A stretch of DNA of 15,764 nt from Candidatus Aciduliprofundum sp. (GTDB lineage Archaea; Thermoplasmatota; Thermoplasmata; Thermoplasmatales; Aciduliprofundaceae): NCBI GenBank assembly GCA_015523135.1, contig WAKY01000011.1, positions 1 to 15,764 on the forward strand. The letters are read 5' to 3'. Position numbers and translations under genes: made by a program. This document shows, piece after piece, positions 1-7,461 of this stretch. Within the stretch, counting starts at the first letter, position 1; every line of letters begins with the position of its first letter. The notes beneath the pieces were generated by a model. The model was not told the DNA's origin. It did not search any database and saw only the letters and a program-made list of their open reading frames with translations.

Positions 1-234
1 ATTTTCAAGAGCTTGAGAGATAGCATTATACGGCAAATACTGGGTAGACTGCTCACACCTGCTTTTTAGAATTTGGACGTCTTTAATTTCTTCCAAAAAT
101 TTCTCCACCAGATAACTCTTCCCTATTCCGGCAGGGCCCTCCAAAAGCACTACTCTACCCTCTCCCCTTTTAACATCATTCAGATACATATTCAAAGTGT
201 AAAGCTCTTTCTCCCTGCCGACAAACACCATCAT
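1..234 (-). CDS. P-loop ATPase, N-terminal fragment (cut by window start)
   Basis: Reading the minus strand from the ATG at 234 gives 78 uninterrupted codons down to base 1, so only the N-terminus is present. It begins MMVFVGREKEL, has a Walker A motif GPAGIGKS at residues 33-40, and continues YLVEKFLEEI. The VGRE-plus-P-loop arrangement is typical of the AAA_16/STAND-like ATPases that head large regulatory or TPR-containing proteins in archaea. The role cannot be told from this fragment. A second ATG directly follows the first (231-229). A TATA-like box centred about 25 nt upstream (254-263) points to a leaderless transcript starting at or next to the first ATG. The gene diverges from ahcY. 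Confidence 0.8.
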   Translation of the reverse strand, partial: MMVFVGREKELYTLNMYLNDVKRGEGRVVLLEGPAGIGKSYLVEKFLEEIKDVQILKSRCEQSTQYLPYNAISQALEN

Positions 235-253
235 AGTAATTAATGTCATAATC

Positions 254-263
254 ATATTTAAAA
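254..263 (-). promoter_or_regulatory. TATA box of the minus-strand ATPase gene
   Basis: On the minus strand the sequence TTTTTAAATA is centred about 25 nt upstream of the ATG at 234. That spacing fits archaeal transcription starting at the start codon. It lies back to back with the ahcY box in the 72-nt divergent gap 235-306. Confidence 0.5.
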
Positions 264-273
264 ATGCCATAAC

Positions 274-283
274 AAAAAATATC
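274..283 (+). promoter_or_regulatory. TATA box of ahcY
   Basis: AAAAATATCT is centred about 28 nt upstream of the ahcY ATG at 307, and no Shine-Dalgarno is present between them (the sequence before the ATG is CCCCCGC). This supports a leaderless ahcY mRNA. Confidence 0.45.
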
Positions 284-306
284 TAGTCGCTGTAACATAC
301 CCCCGC

Positions 307-1518
307 ATGGAAGGGCAAAACAAACTCGACTGGGCTTATGCTCATATGGGCGTTATTCAGAAAATCAGGGAGAGATTCCTCAAAGAGAAACTTTTTGAAG
401 ATCTCAAGATTGGCATGGCTCTACATGTTGAGGCGAAAACCGGAATTTTAGCTTTGACCCTACGAGATGGAGGCGCGAAGGTCCGGCTAGCTTCTTGTAA
501 TCCCCTAAGCACCGATGATTCCGTTGTTGAAGCTTTGCGGGAAAGAGGTCTAGAGGTGTATGCGAAGAAGGGAGAAACAAGAGAAGAGTATTATGAGAAT
601 CTGCACAAAGTGCTCGAAATGGAGCCGGATATAATAATCGATGACGGGGGAGATTTGACAACCCTGCTTCACACTTCTTATTCTCATATTCCAATTTTAG
701 GAGGCAACGAAGAGACAACCACCGGAGTGCTTCGCTTGAAGGTCATGGAGAAAAAAGGAGTTCTCAGATTTCCGATGTTCGATGTGAACGATGCCAAGAT
801 GAAACATCTCTTCGACAACCGCTACGGCACCGGGCAGAGCACCCTCGACGGCATAATGAGCGCCACGAATCTCAGCATATCAGGAAAAATAGCGGTGGTT
901 GCTGGCTATGGTTGGTGCGGTCGGGGAATAGCAATGAGGCTTAGAGGAATGGGGGCAAATGTAATCGTCACCGAGATCGATCCTGTGAAGGCCATAGAAG
1001 CGCGCATGGACGGATTTCGAGTAATGCCAATGATTGACGCAATAAAAGAGGCAGAGCTGGTTATAACTGCAACGGGAATGAAGGATATCGTTAGAAAAGA
1101 ACATATTATGGAGGCGAAGAATGGATGTATATTCGCAAATGCGGGGCATTTCGACAACGAGATTTCAAAAAAGGCGTTGGAGGAATTGGCAAAGGGAAAA
1201 AGAGAGATAAGAAAATTCGTGGAAGAATACGATTTGGGAAACAAAAAACTCTATCTGTTGGGCGATGGACGCCTCATAAACCTTGTGGCCGGGCAGGGAC
1301 ATCCTGTGGAGATAATGGACATGAGCTTTGCAATACAAGCTCTTACCGCTGAGTACATTGCGAAAAATCATGAAAAGTTAGAGCCGAGGGTTTATGCAGT
1401 TCCAGAAAAAATCGATAATGAGGTTGCCTGGCTCAAGCTTCAAGCAATGGGAATAAAAATAGATGAACTAACCGATGAGCAGAAGAGGTACCTGGAAGAG
1501 TGGCAGGAAGGAACATAA
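307..1518 (+). CDS. ahcY: Adenosylhomocysteinase (S-adenosylhomocysteine hydrolase)
   Basis: Cytosolic, NAD-dependent enzyme that splits S-adenosylhomocysteine reversibly into adenosine (or inosine, in some archaea) and homocysteine. It clears the inhibitory product of methyltransferases. Family signatures are in order over 403 residues: DDGGDL at 112-117, ETTTGV at 136-141, the substrate-site stretch DNRYGTGQS near 170-178, the Rossmann motif GYGWCGRG at 200-207, NAGHFDNEI near 278-286, and GRLINL with GHP near 321-333. The C-terminus stops short of the DxYRY tail of bacterial and eukaryotic enzymes, as is usual for archaeal and thermophilic forms. The start is set by the conserved N-terminus and a TATA box at leaderless distance. 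Three hand-counted lines in the first half (421-480, 781-840, 841-900) are 50-55% GC, above the 35-38% of sampled neighbours, but the 3' end (1321-1380) is 37%. Confidence 0.97.
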   Translation: MEGQNKLDWAYAHMGVIQKIRERFLKEKLFEDLKIGMALHVEAKTGILALTLRDGGAKVRLASCNPLSTDDSVVEALRERGLEVYAKKGETREEYYENLHKVLEMEPDIIIDDGGDLTTLLHTSYSHIPILGGNEETTTGVLRLKVMEKKGVLRFPMFDVNDAKMKHLFDNRYGTGQSTLDGIMSATNLSISGKIAVVAGYGWCGRGIAMRLRGMGANVIVTEIDPVKAIEARMDGFRVMPMIDAIKEAELVITATGMKDIVRKEHIMEAKNGCIFANAGHFDNEISKKALEELAKGKREIRKFVEEYDLGNKKLYLLGDGRLINLVAGQGHPVEIMDMSFAIQALTAEYIAKNHEKLEPRVYAVPEKIDNEVAWLKLQAMGIKIDELTDEQKRYLEEWQEGT

Positions 1519-1523
1519 ATATA

Positions 1524-1574
1524 GGTTCGGCTCGTCAAGCCCTATCATATATCAAGGACTCTCCCTACCGAACC
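1524..1574. repeat. 7-bp inverted repeat in the ahcY/MFS gap
   Basis: GGTTCGG at 1524-1530 is perfectly complementary to CCGAACC at 1568-1574, in the gap between two converging genes. A smaller hairpin GGCT/AGCC (1529-1532 with 1538-1541) overlaps the left arm. A run of five T follows at 1586-1590. It may be a termination or RNA-structure element for ahcY. The 37-nt loop makes this weak. Confidence 0.3.
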
Positions 1575-1584
1575 AAAGGGTATT

Positions 1585-1590
1585 GTTTTT
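1585..1590 (+). terminator. Possible T-run terminator after ahcY
   Basis: A short T-tract (GTTTTT) lies 67 nt after the ahcY stop, just after the inverted repeat and overlapping the last codons of the opposing MFS gene. Archaeal polymerase terminates at T-tracts without needing a hairpin; five T is a minimal signal. Confidence 0.25.
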
Positions 1591-2728
1591 ACGCCTTTAT
1601 ATTCTTTTTCATAGTTTCTGGCAAGACAAAGCTTAGAAATGAAGCAAAGAGCATTGCAATTGTAAATATTATAAATGGTTCAAACCAGCTACTAAAGAAT
1701 CCTGGAACTATAGGTCCTATAATTCCGCCTATCCTACCAAACGAATTTGCAAATCCTGCACCAGAGCCACGAACTCTCTTAGGATATAACTCAGGAGTAT
1801 ATGCATAAAGTGCACCCCAAGCACCAAGGTCAAAGAATGAGATTAAGATAGCTCCTAAGAATGTTGCCCTTGTAATGAATAGGTAAGAAGAAAGAGAGGT
1901 AAGAAACATAAATGTGAATAGTACCTTCCTACGTCCAATTTTTTCAATTAAATATGCTGAGGTGAAATATCCAGGTATTTGAAAGAGATATGAAAGGAAG
2001 ATAAACCATGTGGACTGCAGTAATGGATAATCCTCAGAGAAAATCTTTGGAAGCCAGACAAATATCCCATAGTAGCTAAATGCCATGGCAAACCATATAA
2101 TCCACAGAGCATAGGTGTACGGCTGTTTTATGATATAAAATACTCCAACTTTCTTTCTCTTCTTTCTCACAGACTCTGGAAGGTACTTCCATAAGGCCAA
2201 TAAAAATAGCCAAAAAAGTGCAATAAGATAGTATATTTTCCAATGTTTTCCAAGGGTAGGAAGAAGAAGAGACATAAAAGAAGCAAATATCCATCCATAA
2301 GTCCAGAAAGAATCAAGGAGCACAACCATTCTACCCCTTATTTCCTCATCAGAAGACTCACTTACCAAAGTGCTAAGAATTGGAAGTACTATTCCAAATC
2401 CCATACCCGCAATAAAACGCAATCCAAAATAAAACCAATAAGATGTAGCAAAGAACATAAGAGCTGTAGCAATGATGTGTACAGGAGTAGCAGCTACGAT
2501 AATGCTTCTTCTTCCAAACTTATCAGATAAATAGCCAAAAATAAATGATCCAAAAAACCAACCTATTAGGGTTATAGAAACAAGTGAGCCAACCATTAAT
2601 TTTGCCTGAGGAGCATCCCCCAGATGCAATTCTCTTATAATATTGCCCGTTGTAAAGGTTACAACTGCCATATTATAGGATATAGCAGCCCAGAAAAGGC
2701 CTGGTACAAGTAGACCTTTATAGCGCAT
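1589..2728 (-). CDS. Major facilitator superfamily transporter (sugar/metabolite porter type)
   Basis: A 379-residue, almost wholly hydrophobic membrane protein expected to move a small solute across the cytoplasmic membrane. The MFS signature GYLSDKFGRRS is at residues 65-75 between helices 2 and 3, and its half-repeat EKIGRRKV is at 262-269. Sugar-porter-type marks are also present: RFIAGMG at 104-110, RGR at 131-133, PES at 184-186, PELYPKRVRG at 312-321 and PET at 370-372. The substrate cannot be read from sequence; sugars, aromatic acids or other organic acids are all transported by relatives. The N-terminus is short but contains helix 1. The start is supported by a TATA box 25 nt upstream. 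It stands alone, divergent from folC and convergent with ahcY, and is AT-rich (sampled line 38% GC). Confidence 0.9.
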   Translation of the reverse strand: MRYKGLLVPGLFWAAISYNMAVVTFTTGNIIRELHLGDAPQAKLMVGSLVSITLIGWFFGSFIFGYLSDKFGRRSIIVAATPVHIIATALMFFATSYWFYFGLRFIAGMGFGIVLPILSTLVSESSDEEIRGRMVVLLDSFWTYGWIFASFMSLLLPTLGKHWKIYYLIALFWLFLLALWKYLPESVRKKRKKVGVFYIIKQPYTYALWIIWFAMAFSYYGIFVWLPKIFSEDYPLLQSTWFIFLSYLFQIPGYFTSAYLIEKIGRRKVLFTFMFLTSLSSYLFITRATFLGAILISFFDLGAWGALYAYTPELYPKRVRGSGAGFANSFGRIGGIIGPIVPGFFSSWFEPFIIFTIAMLFASFLSFVLPETMKKNIKA

Positions 2729-2750
2729 AATGGAAAATAGAATTCCCCTA

Positions 2751-2760
2751 TAAATTTATT
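2751..2760 (-). promoter_or_regulatory. TATA box of the MFS gene
   Basis: On the minus strand AATAAATTTA is centred about 27 nt upstream of the ATG at 2728, with no Shine-Dalgarno site between. This suggests a leaderless transcript. Confidence 0.5.
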
Positions 2761-2769
2761 TGGGAATGT

Positions 2770-2778
2770 TTTAATATA
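2770..2778 (+). promoter_or_regulatory. TATA box of folC-hflX
   Basis: TTTAATATA is centred about 25 nt upstream of the folC ATG at 2799. The short stretch between ends CACCCGCA and has no Shine-Dalgarno, so the folC-hflX message is probably leaderless. Confidence 0.5.
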
Positions 2779-2798
2779 CATCTTCAATTACACCCGCA

Positions 2799-4067
2799 AT
2801 GGAGAGAGAAGAAATTGAATATATATACAACCTAAGAAGATTCGGAATGAAGCTTGACTTGAGTATTATGAGAGAATTCGCAGAGATTAGGGGTAATCCT
2901 CAAAATAAGTTTAAAAGCGTGCATATTGCCGGTACAAATGGAAAGGGTTCAGTTGCCTCTGCCATATACTCAATTTTAAGAAGAAATTACAATGTGGGAA
3001 TATACACATCACCCCATCTTGTAAGATATTCTGAGAGGATAATTGTTAACGATGAAGAGATTAGCGAAGATTACATAGCTAAATTTGTGAGGGAGGTAAA
3101 GCCAACAATTGAAGAATTAGCCAAGGAGAATAGAAATCCTACATTCTTTGAAGTGTCCACAATGCTCGCATTTGAATATTTCTCATCTATGCATGTTGAT
3201 TTTGCAGTTCTTGAAGTTGGTCTTGGGGGAAGATTGGACGCAACAAATATCGTTATACCCGAAATAACAAGTATAGTAACTATTGATTTGGACCACACTC
3301 ATATTCTTGGAAATACCATAAGGGACATCGCAAGGGAGAAGGCTGGAATAATCAAGCCAAATGTGCCTATTGTGGTCGGAGAAGATAAAAAAGATGCCGT
3401 AGAGGAAATAGAGAGAATTGCAGAATTAAGAAACGCTCCGTATCACAACATCTGGAACGAAACAGAGTTTGAAGATGTTTATATTGATTTAAATGGATTG
3501 AAATTCAAAGCTCATACTCCAATTTCCTCTTATAAAATAGAAACTCCTCTTCCTGGAAGACACCAAATTACAAACATGCTCATAGCAATAAGAATGGCTG
3601 AGCTCTTACAGGAGAATTACTCTATTTCTCATTCAGATATCGAAGAAGGAATAAAGAAGATAAGATGGAAAGATAGATTTCAAGTTAAGAGAAGAGAGCC
3701 ATTATTGATATTTGATTCCGCCCATAATCCTTCCGCTGCAAAGGCCTTAGTTAGAACGATTAAAGATGTAGGCATAGAAGAGCCAACATTCTTATTCTCC
3801 ATACTTTCAGATAAGAACATTGATGGCTTTTTAGAAGAAATCTCAAAGGTTAGCAATAAGATAATAGTGACCGAGATAGACTATGAAAGAAGGAGGACAG
3901 AATTGAAGGATATAGAAGAGCACGCAAAAAAATACTTTGCTGAGATTATACCTATCAAAAATTCATGCGATGCCTTAAAGTATGCTATGAAAAATGATAA
4001 GAAAATAATAGCAACTGGCTCAATATATCTTTTGGGAGAGCTTGAAAAATGCCTGATGTCATTGTAG
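2799..4067 (+). CDS. folC: Folylpolyglutamate/dihydrofolate synthase family Mur ligase
   Basis: ATP-dependent ligase of the Mur superfamily that joins glutamate to dihydropteroate or to folate-type cofactors in the cytosol. Motifs run in order over 422 residues: P-loop GTNGKGS at 45-51, YTSPHL near 69-74, EVGLGGRLDATN at 139-150, DHTHILGNT at 165-173, EKAGIIKP at 180-187, GRHQITN at 253-259 and FDSAHNP at 305-311. Length and motif order match bacterial FolC well. In archaea the acceptor is uncertain: it may be folate, a methanopterin-like pterin, or another acid. The start is supported by the conserved N-terminus and the TATA box at 2770-2778. The reading frame runs 19 nt into hflX, which suggests translational coupling. 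Confidence 0.93.
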   Translation: MEREEIEYIYNLRRFGMKLDLSIMREFAEIRGNPQNKFKSVHIAGTNGKGSVASAIYSILRRNYNVGIYTSPHLVRYSERIIVNDEEISEDYIAKFVREVKPTIEELAKENRNPTFFEVSTMLAFEYFSSMHVDFAVLEVGLGGRLDATNIVIPEITSIVTIDLDHTHILGNTIRDIAREKAGIIKPNVPIVVGEDKKDAVEEIERIAELRNAPYHNIWNETEFEDVYIDLNGLKFKAHTPISSYKIETPLPGRHQITNMLIAIRMAELLQENYSISHSDIEEGIKKIRWKDRFQVKRREPLLIFDSAHNPSAAKALVRTIKDVGIEEPTFLFSILSDKNIDGFLEEISKVSNKIIVTEIDYERRRTELKDIEEHAKKYFAEIIPIKNSCDALKYAMKNDKKIIATGSIYLLGELEKCLMSL

Positions 4068-5266
4068 TTTTTGATGGAAACAAAGAATTTGAGGAGCTTG
4101 TAAAATCACTTGGATACAACATAGTGGCAAAAGTTTATTTTAAAAACAAAGTGAATCCCAAGTACTATATCTCAAAGGGCAAAATAGAAGAGCTTAAAAA
4201 TATTCTCAAAGATTTCAAAGTGGAGAAGGTAATAATAGACGCAATTCTAAAATCTTCCCAATGGTACAAGCTGGAGAAGGAGTTGAAAAGTAGGGTTGAT
4301 GATAGAATAAAATTAATTATTGACATATTTGCAGATAGGGCAAAGAGTAGGGAGGCAATGATGCAAGTTGAATATGCCAATTTAAAATATGAAACATCTC
4401 ATATTAAAGAGCTTATCCACCAAATGCGCTTAGGCGAGCATCCTGGATTTATGGGAGGAGGAGAATACGAGATTGCAGATTACTACGAGCAAATAAGGAG
4501 GAGAATGGCAAAAATAAGAAGAGAGTTGGAAAAATTGAAGGTGCAGAGGGAAGAGAGGAGAAAGAGAAGAAAAGAGGAGGGATATATCCTTGTTGGGATA
4601 GCAGGATACACGAATACGGGAAAAAGCACTTTGCTAAAAGCCCTGAGCGGGAGGGATGTACTCATAGAGAATAGAATGTTCTCCACATTAAGCACAAGAA
4701 CTTCAAAGATAGGAAAGGAGAAAATTCTTATAACCGATACCGTAGGATTTGTTGAAAATATGCCTCCTTGGCTAATAAGGGCATTTGAACCAACTTTGGA
4801 GGAAATTTACAAAGCGGATATTGTACTTTTACTTCTCAATTGTCAGGAATCCATTGAAGATTTTAAAAGAAAAATGCAGGTAAGCTTGGAGATATTGGAG
4901 GGTAAGACTGAGGGAAAAATAATACCTGTGATAAACAAAATTGACTCTTGCAATGATCTTGAAGAGAAGATGAAAATTGCAAAGGAAATTGGAGAGCCTA
5001 TTGTAATATCTGCCCTAAGAGGTATAGGAATTGATGAAATTATAAGGAGAATCAAGAATGAAATGAAGATGGAGAAATTCTATGCAGAAGTGGAAAAGGA
5101 TGGTAAGGCGTATAATTTCATAATGAAGTACGGAAAGATAATAAAAATTGAGGCAGATGAAAGAATGAAAATAATATTTGAAATGCCTCTTTCCCAATAC
5201 TATGCATTGAGGGATTTAATTAATGAGAATTCCACAGGAAATGAAGGGGTGTTAAGAAGGATATAA
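4049..5266 (+). CDS. hflX: HflX-type ribosome-associated GTPase
   Basis: GTPase of the HflX family, whose members bind the large ribosomal subunit and, in bacteria, split or rescue stalled ribosomes. The N-terminal HflX domain includes IIDIFADRA (90-98) and QVEYANLKYE (106-115). A basic coiled linker at about 145-177 (RRRMAKIRRELEKL, REERRKRRKE) leads to the G domain: G1 GYTNTGKST at 186-194, G3 DTVGF at 230-234, G4 NKID at 296-299 and G5 SAL at 321-323. The usual family stretch GPGETxLExDRR before the coil is altered here to GGGEYEIADYYEQIRRR. The ATG at 4049 lies inside folC, 19 nt before its stop, with GGGAGAG upstream as a plausible ribosome site. Co-transcription with folC is likely. Confidence 0.93.
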   Translation: MPDVIVVFDGNKEFEELVKSLGYNIVAKVYFKNKVNPKYYISKGKIEELKNILKDFKVEKVIIDAILKSSQWYKLEKELKSRVDDRIKLIIDIFADRAKSREAMMQVEYANLKYETSHIKELIHQMRLGEHPGFMGGGEYEIADYYEQIRRRMAKIRRELEKLKVQREERRKRRKEEGYILVGIAGYTNTGKSTLLKALSGRDVLIENRMFSTLSTRTSKIGKEKILITDTVGFVENMPPWLIRAFEPTLEEIYKADIVLLLLNCQESIEDFKRKMQVSLEILEGKTEGKIIPVINKIDSCNDLEEKMKIAKEIGEPIVISALRGIGIDEIIRRIKNEMKMEKFYAEVEKDGKAYNFIMKYGKIIKIEADERMKIIFEMPLSQYYALRDLINENSTGNEGVLRRI

Positions 5267-5272
5267 ACATTT

Positions 5273-5292
5273 TGGTAAAATTGCTGGTAAAA
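5273..5292 (+). repeat. Two direct repeats TGGTAAAA upstream of cdc6
   Basis: TGGTAAAA occurs at 5273-5280 and again at 5285-5292, 12 bp apart, on the same face-repeat spacing expected for a dimeric regulator or for initiator sites. They sit between the hflX stop and the cdc6 start, about 50-70 nt before the ATG. Function is unknown. Confidence 0.45.
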
Positions 5293-5306
5293 AAATCTTT
5301 TTTAAC
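5287..5306. repeat. AT-rich inverted repeat / T-tract between hflX and cdc6
   Basis: The stretch from 5287 to 5306 is a near-perfect palindrome (GT, A-run, TC, T-run, AAC) with eight of nine arm positions pairing. The six T at 5298-5303 could terminate hflX transcription. The region could equally hold the TATA-type element of cdc6, about 40 nt before its ATG. Confidence 0.4.
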
Positions 5307-5342
5307 TTCCATATCATACCTACCTTTACTTCGGGTGGAACC

Positions 5343-6590
5343 ATGGGACAAGTGAACTTATTTGAGAAGCATATGCGCAAGCTCTCGCTTTTTAAAGGAA
5401 ACAGGGAGGCCTTATATCCAGATTATCTTCCTGATTCTCTGCCTCATAGAGAGAAGGAGATAGACAGATTAGCAGAGATTTTAGTAACTGCATTGGAAGG
5501 GGATAAGCCCTCAAATGTTTTAATTTTTGGAAAAACAGGAACTGGAAAGACAGCAGTGGTAAAATATGTTGGTAGAGAGTTAAAGAGGGCTGAAAAGGTA
5601 TATGCAAAGAAGAAAATTGAGTACATATATTTGAATTGTGAAACAGTTGATACCCCTTATTCCATCCTCCAAAACCTTGGTAATTATTTCATAGATGATT
5701 GGAATGAGAAGATACCATTCACGGGATGGCCCATGGACAAGGTCTTTTCCACAGTGAAGGATAGAATTGACGAATGGAACGGGATAGTTATTTTGGTTTT
5801 AGATGAAATTGACAAGCTTGTAACGAAGAGTGGTGATGACATCCTCTACCAGCTTTTGCTCTTAGATTCCGAGATGAAGAATTCAAGGTTAAGCGTTATA
5901 GGCATATCCAACGAGCTCAAATTTACAGATTTACTGGACCCCAGAGTTAAGAGCAGGTTAGGACAAGAAAAACTAATTTTCTCTCCCTACAACGCATTTC
6001 AGCTCCAAGATATATTGGCTGAGAGGGTAAAAATCGCAGTTAAGGATGGAGCTGTTAGCGAGGAAGTTATAGGTATATGCGCAGCCATAGCAGCTCAAGA
6101 GCATGGAGATGCAAGAAGAGCCATTGATTTGCTGAGAATATCAATTGAAATTGCTGAGAGGGAAGGATCTGAAAAGGTAACTGAGAGGCATGTTTATCTG
6201 GCAAAGAACAAGATTGAGATGGATTGCATAACTGAGGCAATAAAAACCCTTCCATTGCATTCAAAAATCGTGCTTCTTGGAGTTGCATTGAACGAGGAGG
6301 CAGGGAATAACACCTTAACCACGGGAGAACTCTACCATATATACAGCACTCTATCCAAGAGAATTGGAGTAAGCCCCTTAACACAAAGAAGGGTATCTGA
6401 CTTAATTTCCGATATGGATATGCTTGGATTGATCTCAACTAAGGTAAAATCCTTCGGAAGGTATGGAAGGACCAAAATAATAGAGCTAGCTCTTCCTGTG
6501 CAAGAGGTAAAGAAAATAATTTTTGAGGATGAAATTTTAGCAGAACTGCATGAGGTAAAACTGGCATCCCAGAAAAAATTATTCTTTTGA
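5343..6590 (+). CDS. cdc6: Orc1/Cdc6 replication initiator ATPase
   Basis: Origin-binding AAA+ protein that marks archaeal replication origins and loads the MCM helicase. Its 415 residues carry Walker A GKTGTGKT at 63-70, Walker B LVLDEID at 151-157, sensor 1 GISN at 187-190, the initiator-specific DPRVKSRL at 199-206, sensor 2 GDARRA at 255-260, and a C-terminal winged-helix DNA-binding domain from about 300 to 395. Length and domain order are normal. The ATG at 5343 follows GGGTGG at 5333-5338, a usable ribosome site, so this mRNA has a short leader. The upstream gap of 76 nt has direct and inverted repeats but is too short for a full multi-site origin. The last 12 bases overlap the end of the opposing signal peptidase gene. 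Confidence 0.96.
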   Translation: MGQVNLFEKHMRKLSLFKGNREALYPDYLPDSLPHREKEIDRLAEILVTALEGDKPSNVLIFGKTGTGKTAVVKYVGRELKRAEKVYAKKKIEYIYLNCETVDTPYSILQNLGNYFIDDWNEKIPFTGWPMDKVFSTVKDRIDEWNGIVILVLDEIDKLVTKSGDDILYQLLLLDSEMKNSRLSVIGISNELKFTDLLDPRVKSRLGQEKLIFSPYNAFQLQDILAERVKIAVKDGAVSEEVIGICAAIAAQEHGDARRAIDLLRISIEIAEREGSEKVTERHVYLAKNKIEMDCITEAIKTLPLHSKIVLLGVALNEEAGNNTLTTGELYHIYSTLSKRIGVSPLTQRRVSDLISDMDMLGLISTKVKSFGRYGRTKIIELALPVQEVKKIIFEDEILAELHEVKLASQKKLFF

Positions 6591-7406
6591 TTTTCGCAAT
6601 TTTCTCTTTATTTCTTCCCTATGTGCAATTGCATAGTCAATTCCAATAGAGCCAGCTACAAGGATAATTAAGGAAATTGCAAGATTTACCTTGGTATTGG
6701 AAGGTATCTCCCCTGTGTTTGTATGAGTCAAATAAAGCTTTATAGTCCCAAACCATGGAATTTCTCCTCTAGCAACGCCCACAATCATATTGTAATTTAC
6801 CAAGTAAGGACATATTGGAATGAACCCCGATGAGCTCTGGTCATAGGCACTAGGTCCATACCTGGCTAGATTATGGTCTCCCATAGTTATAAATCCATCC
6901 TTTCCCACAACATTTGGGTTCAATTTCTGCAGATTTATGACAATCTTTTTATTCTCATAGCCCACATTATCAATCGTGATGTAATCCTTGGTAACATGTA
7001 ACCATTGTGGATAATTTCCATTTTCAAATCCCCTTATCTTCCATTCTTTTCCATTCCAATGCAGATAAACTATGGCTCGATGTATTATCAACTCTCCATG
7101 GCATTTGTAAATCAAAACATCCCCGTAATCTCCGTAAGTTTCATAGCCTTTCATCCTTCCTTCCACATAGCTCACAACATCATCCGCAGAATAAACCTTC
7201 TTAACTATGACCATATCCCCAGTGTCTATATTACCAATATGGGATAAATCCCCATGCTGCATACTTCCAGACTCTATTACAACCATTGGTGGCCAAGTCT
7301 GAGCATAAGCATACAAAGAGAGAAAAATAACAACAACTATTATGATGGAAATTATTACATCCTTAAATGTGTCTCGCCATAGATTATCACCATCATCTTT
7401 TTCCAT
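6579..7406 (-). CDS. Signal peptidase I, archaeal Sec11 type
   Basis: Membrane serine protease that removes signal peptides from Sec-exported proteins. From the ATG at 7406 it is 275 residues: a membrane anchor at about 17-35, catalytic Ser48 in ESGSMQHG (45-52), His109 in IIHRA where bacterial enzymes have Lys, box E GDHN at 176-179 with Asp189 nearby, and a second membrane helix at about 241-259. The Ser-His(-Asp) pattern and the C-terminal helix are those of archaeal/ER signal peptidases. An open frame extends 20 codons further upstream to an ATG at 7466. I prefer 7406 because a TATA box lies exactly at leaderless distance and the longer start would lie upstream of its own promoter. The gene overlaps the 3' end of cdc6 by 12 bp and diverges from eIF5A. 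Confidence 0.93.
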   Translation of the reverse strand: MEKDDGDNLWRDTFKDVIISIIIVVVIFLSLYAYAQTWPPMVVIESGSMQHGDLSHIGNIDTGDMVIVKKVYSADDVVSYVEGRMKGYETYGDYGDVLIYKCHGELIIHRAIVYLHWNGKEWKIRGFENGNYPQWLHVTKDYITIDNVGYENKKIVINLQKLNPNVVGKDGFITMGDHNLARYGPSAYDQSSSGFIPICPYLVNYNMIVGVARGEIPWFGTIKLYLTHTNTGEIPSNTKVNLAISLIILVAGSIGIDYAIAHREEIKRKLRKSKE

Positions 7407-7426
7407 TCTGGTGTATATTGGGCACG

Positions 7427-7436
7427 TAAATAAAAA
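7427..7436 (-). promoter_or_regulatory. TATA box of the signal peptidase gene
   Basis: On the minus strand TTTTTATTTA is centred 25 nt upstream of the ATG at 7406. It decides the start codon, since an upstream in-frame ATG at 7466 would not be on a transcript begun here. Confidence 0.5.
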
Positions 7437-7451
7437 TTTTTTGAAAGAAAA

Positions 7452-7461
7452 TCTATATAAA
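7452..7461 (+). promoter_or_regulatory. TATA box of the eIF5A-agmatinase unit
   Basis: TCTATATAAA is centred about 36 nt before the ATG at 7493, giving a predicted leader of roughly 10 nt that carries the ribosome site GAGGGAT at 7482-7488. It is a near-consensus archaeal box, as expected for a highly expressed translation factor. Confidence 0.6.

Noticed and set aside
906..1244. Antisense open frame inside ahcY
   Set aside because: Lies opposite strongly conserved AhcY sequence, has no promoter, and its hydrophobic composition is what antisense of this codon usage gives.
1524..1597. Possible tRNA or tRNA fragment suggested by a 7-bp terminal stem
   Set aside because: Only 51 nt between arm ends, with no D-, anticodon or T-arm pattern inside.
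5329..5342. Firm call of an ORB origin element
   Set aside because: Single imperfect match to a remembered consensus, coincident with the cdc6 ribosome site; kept only as a tentative finding.
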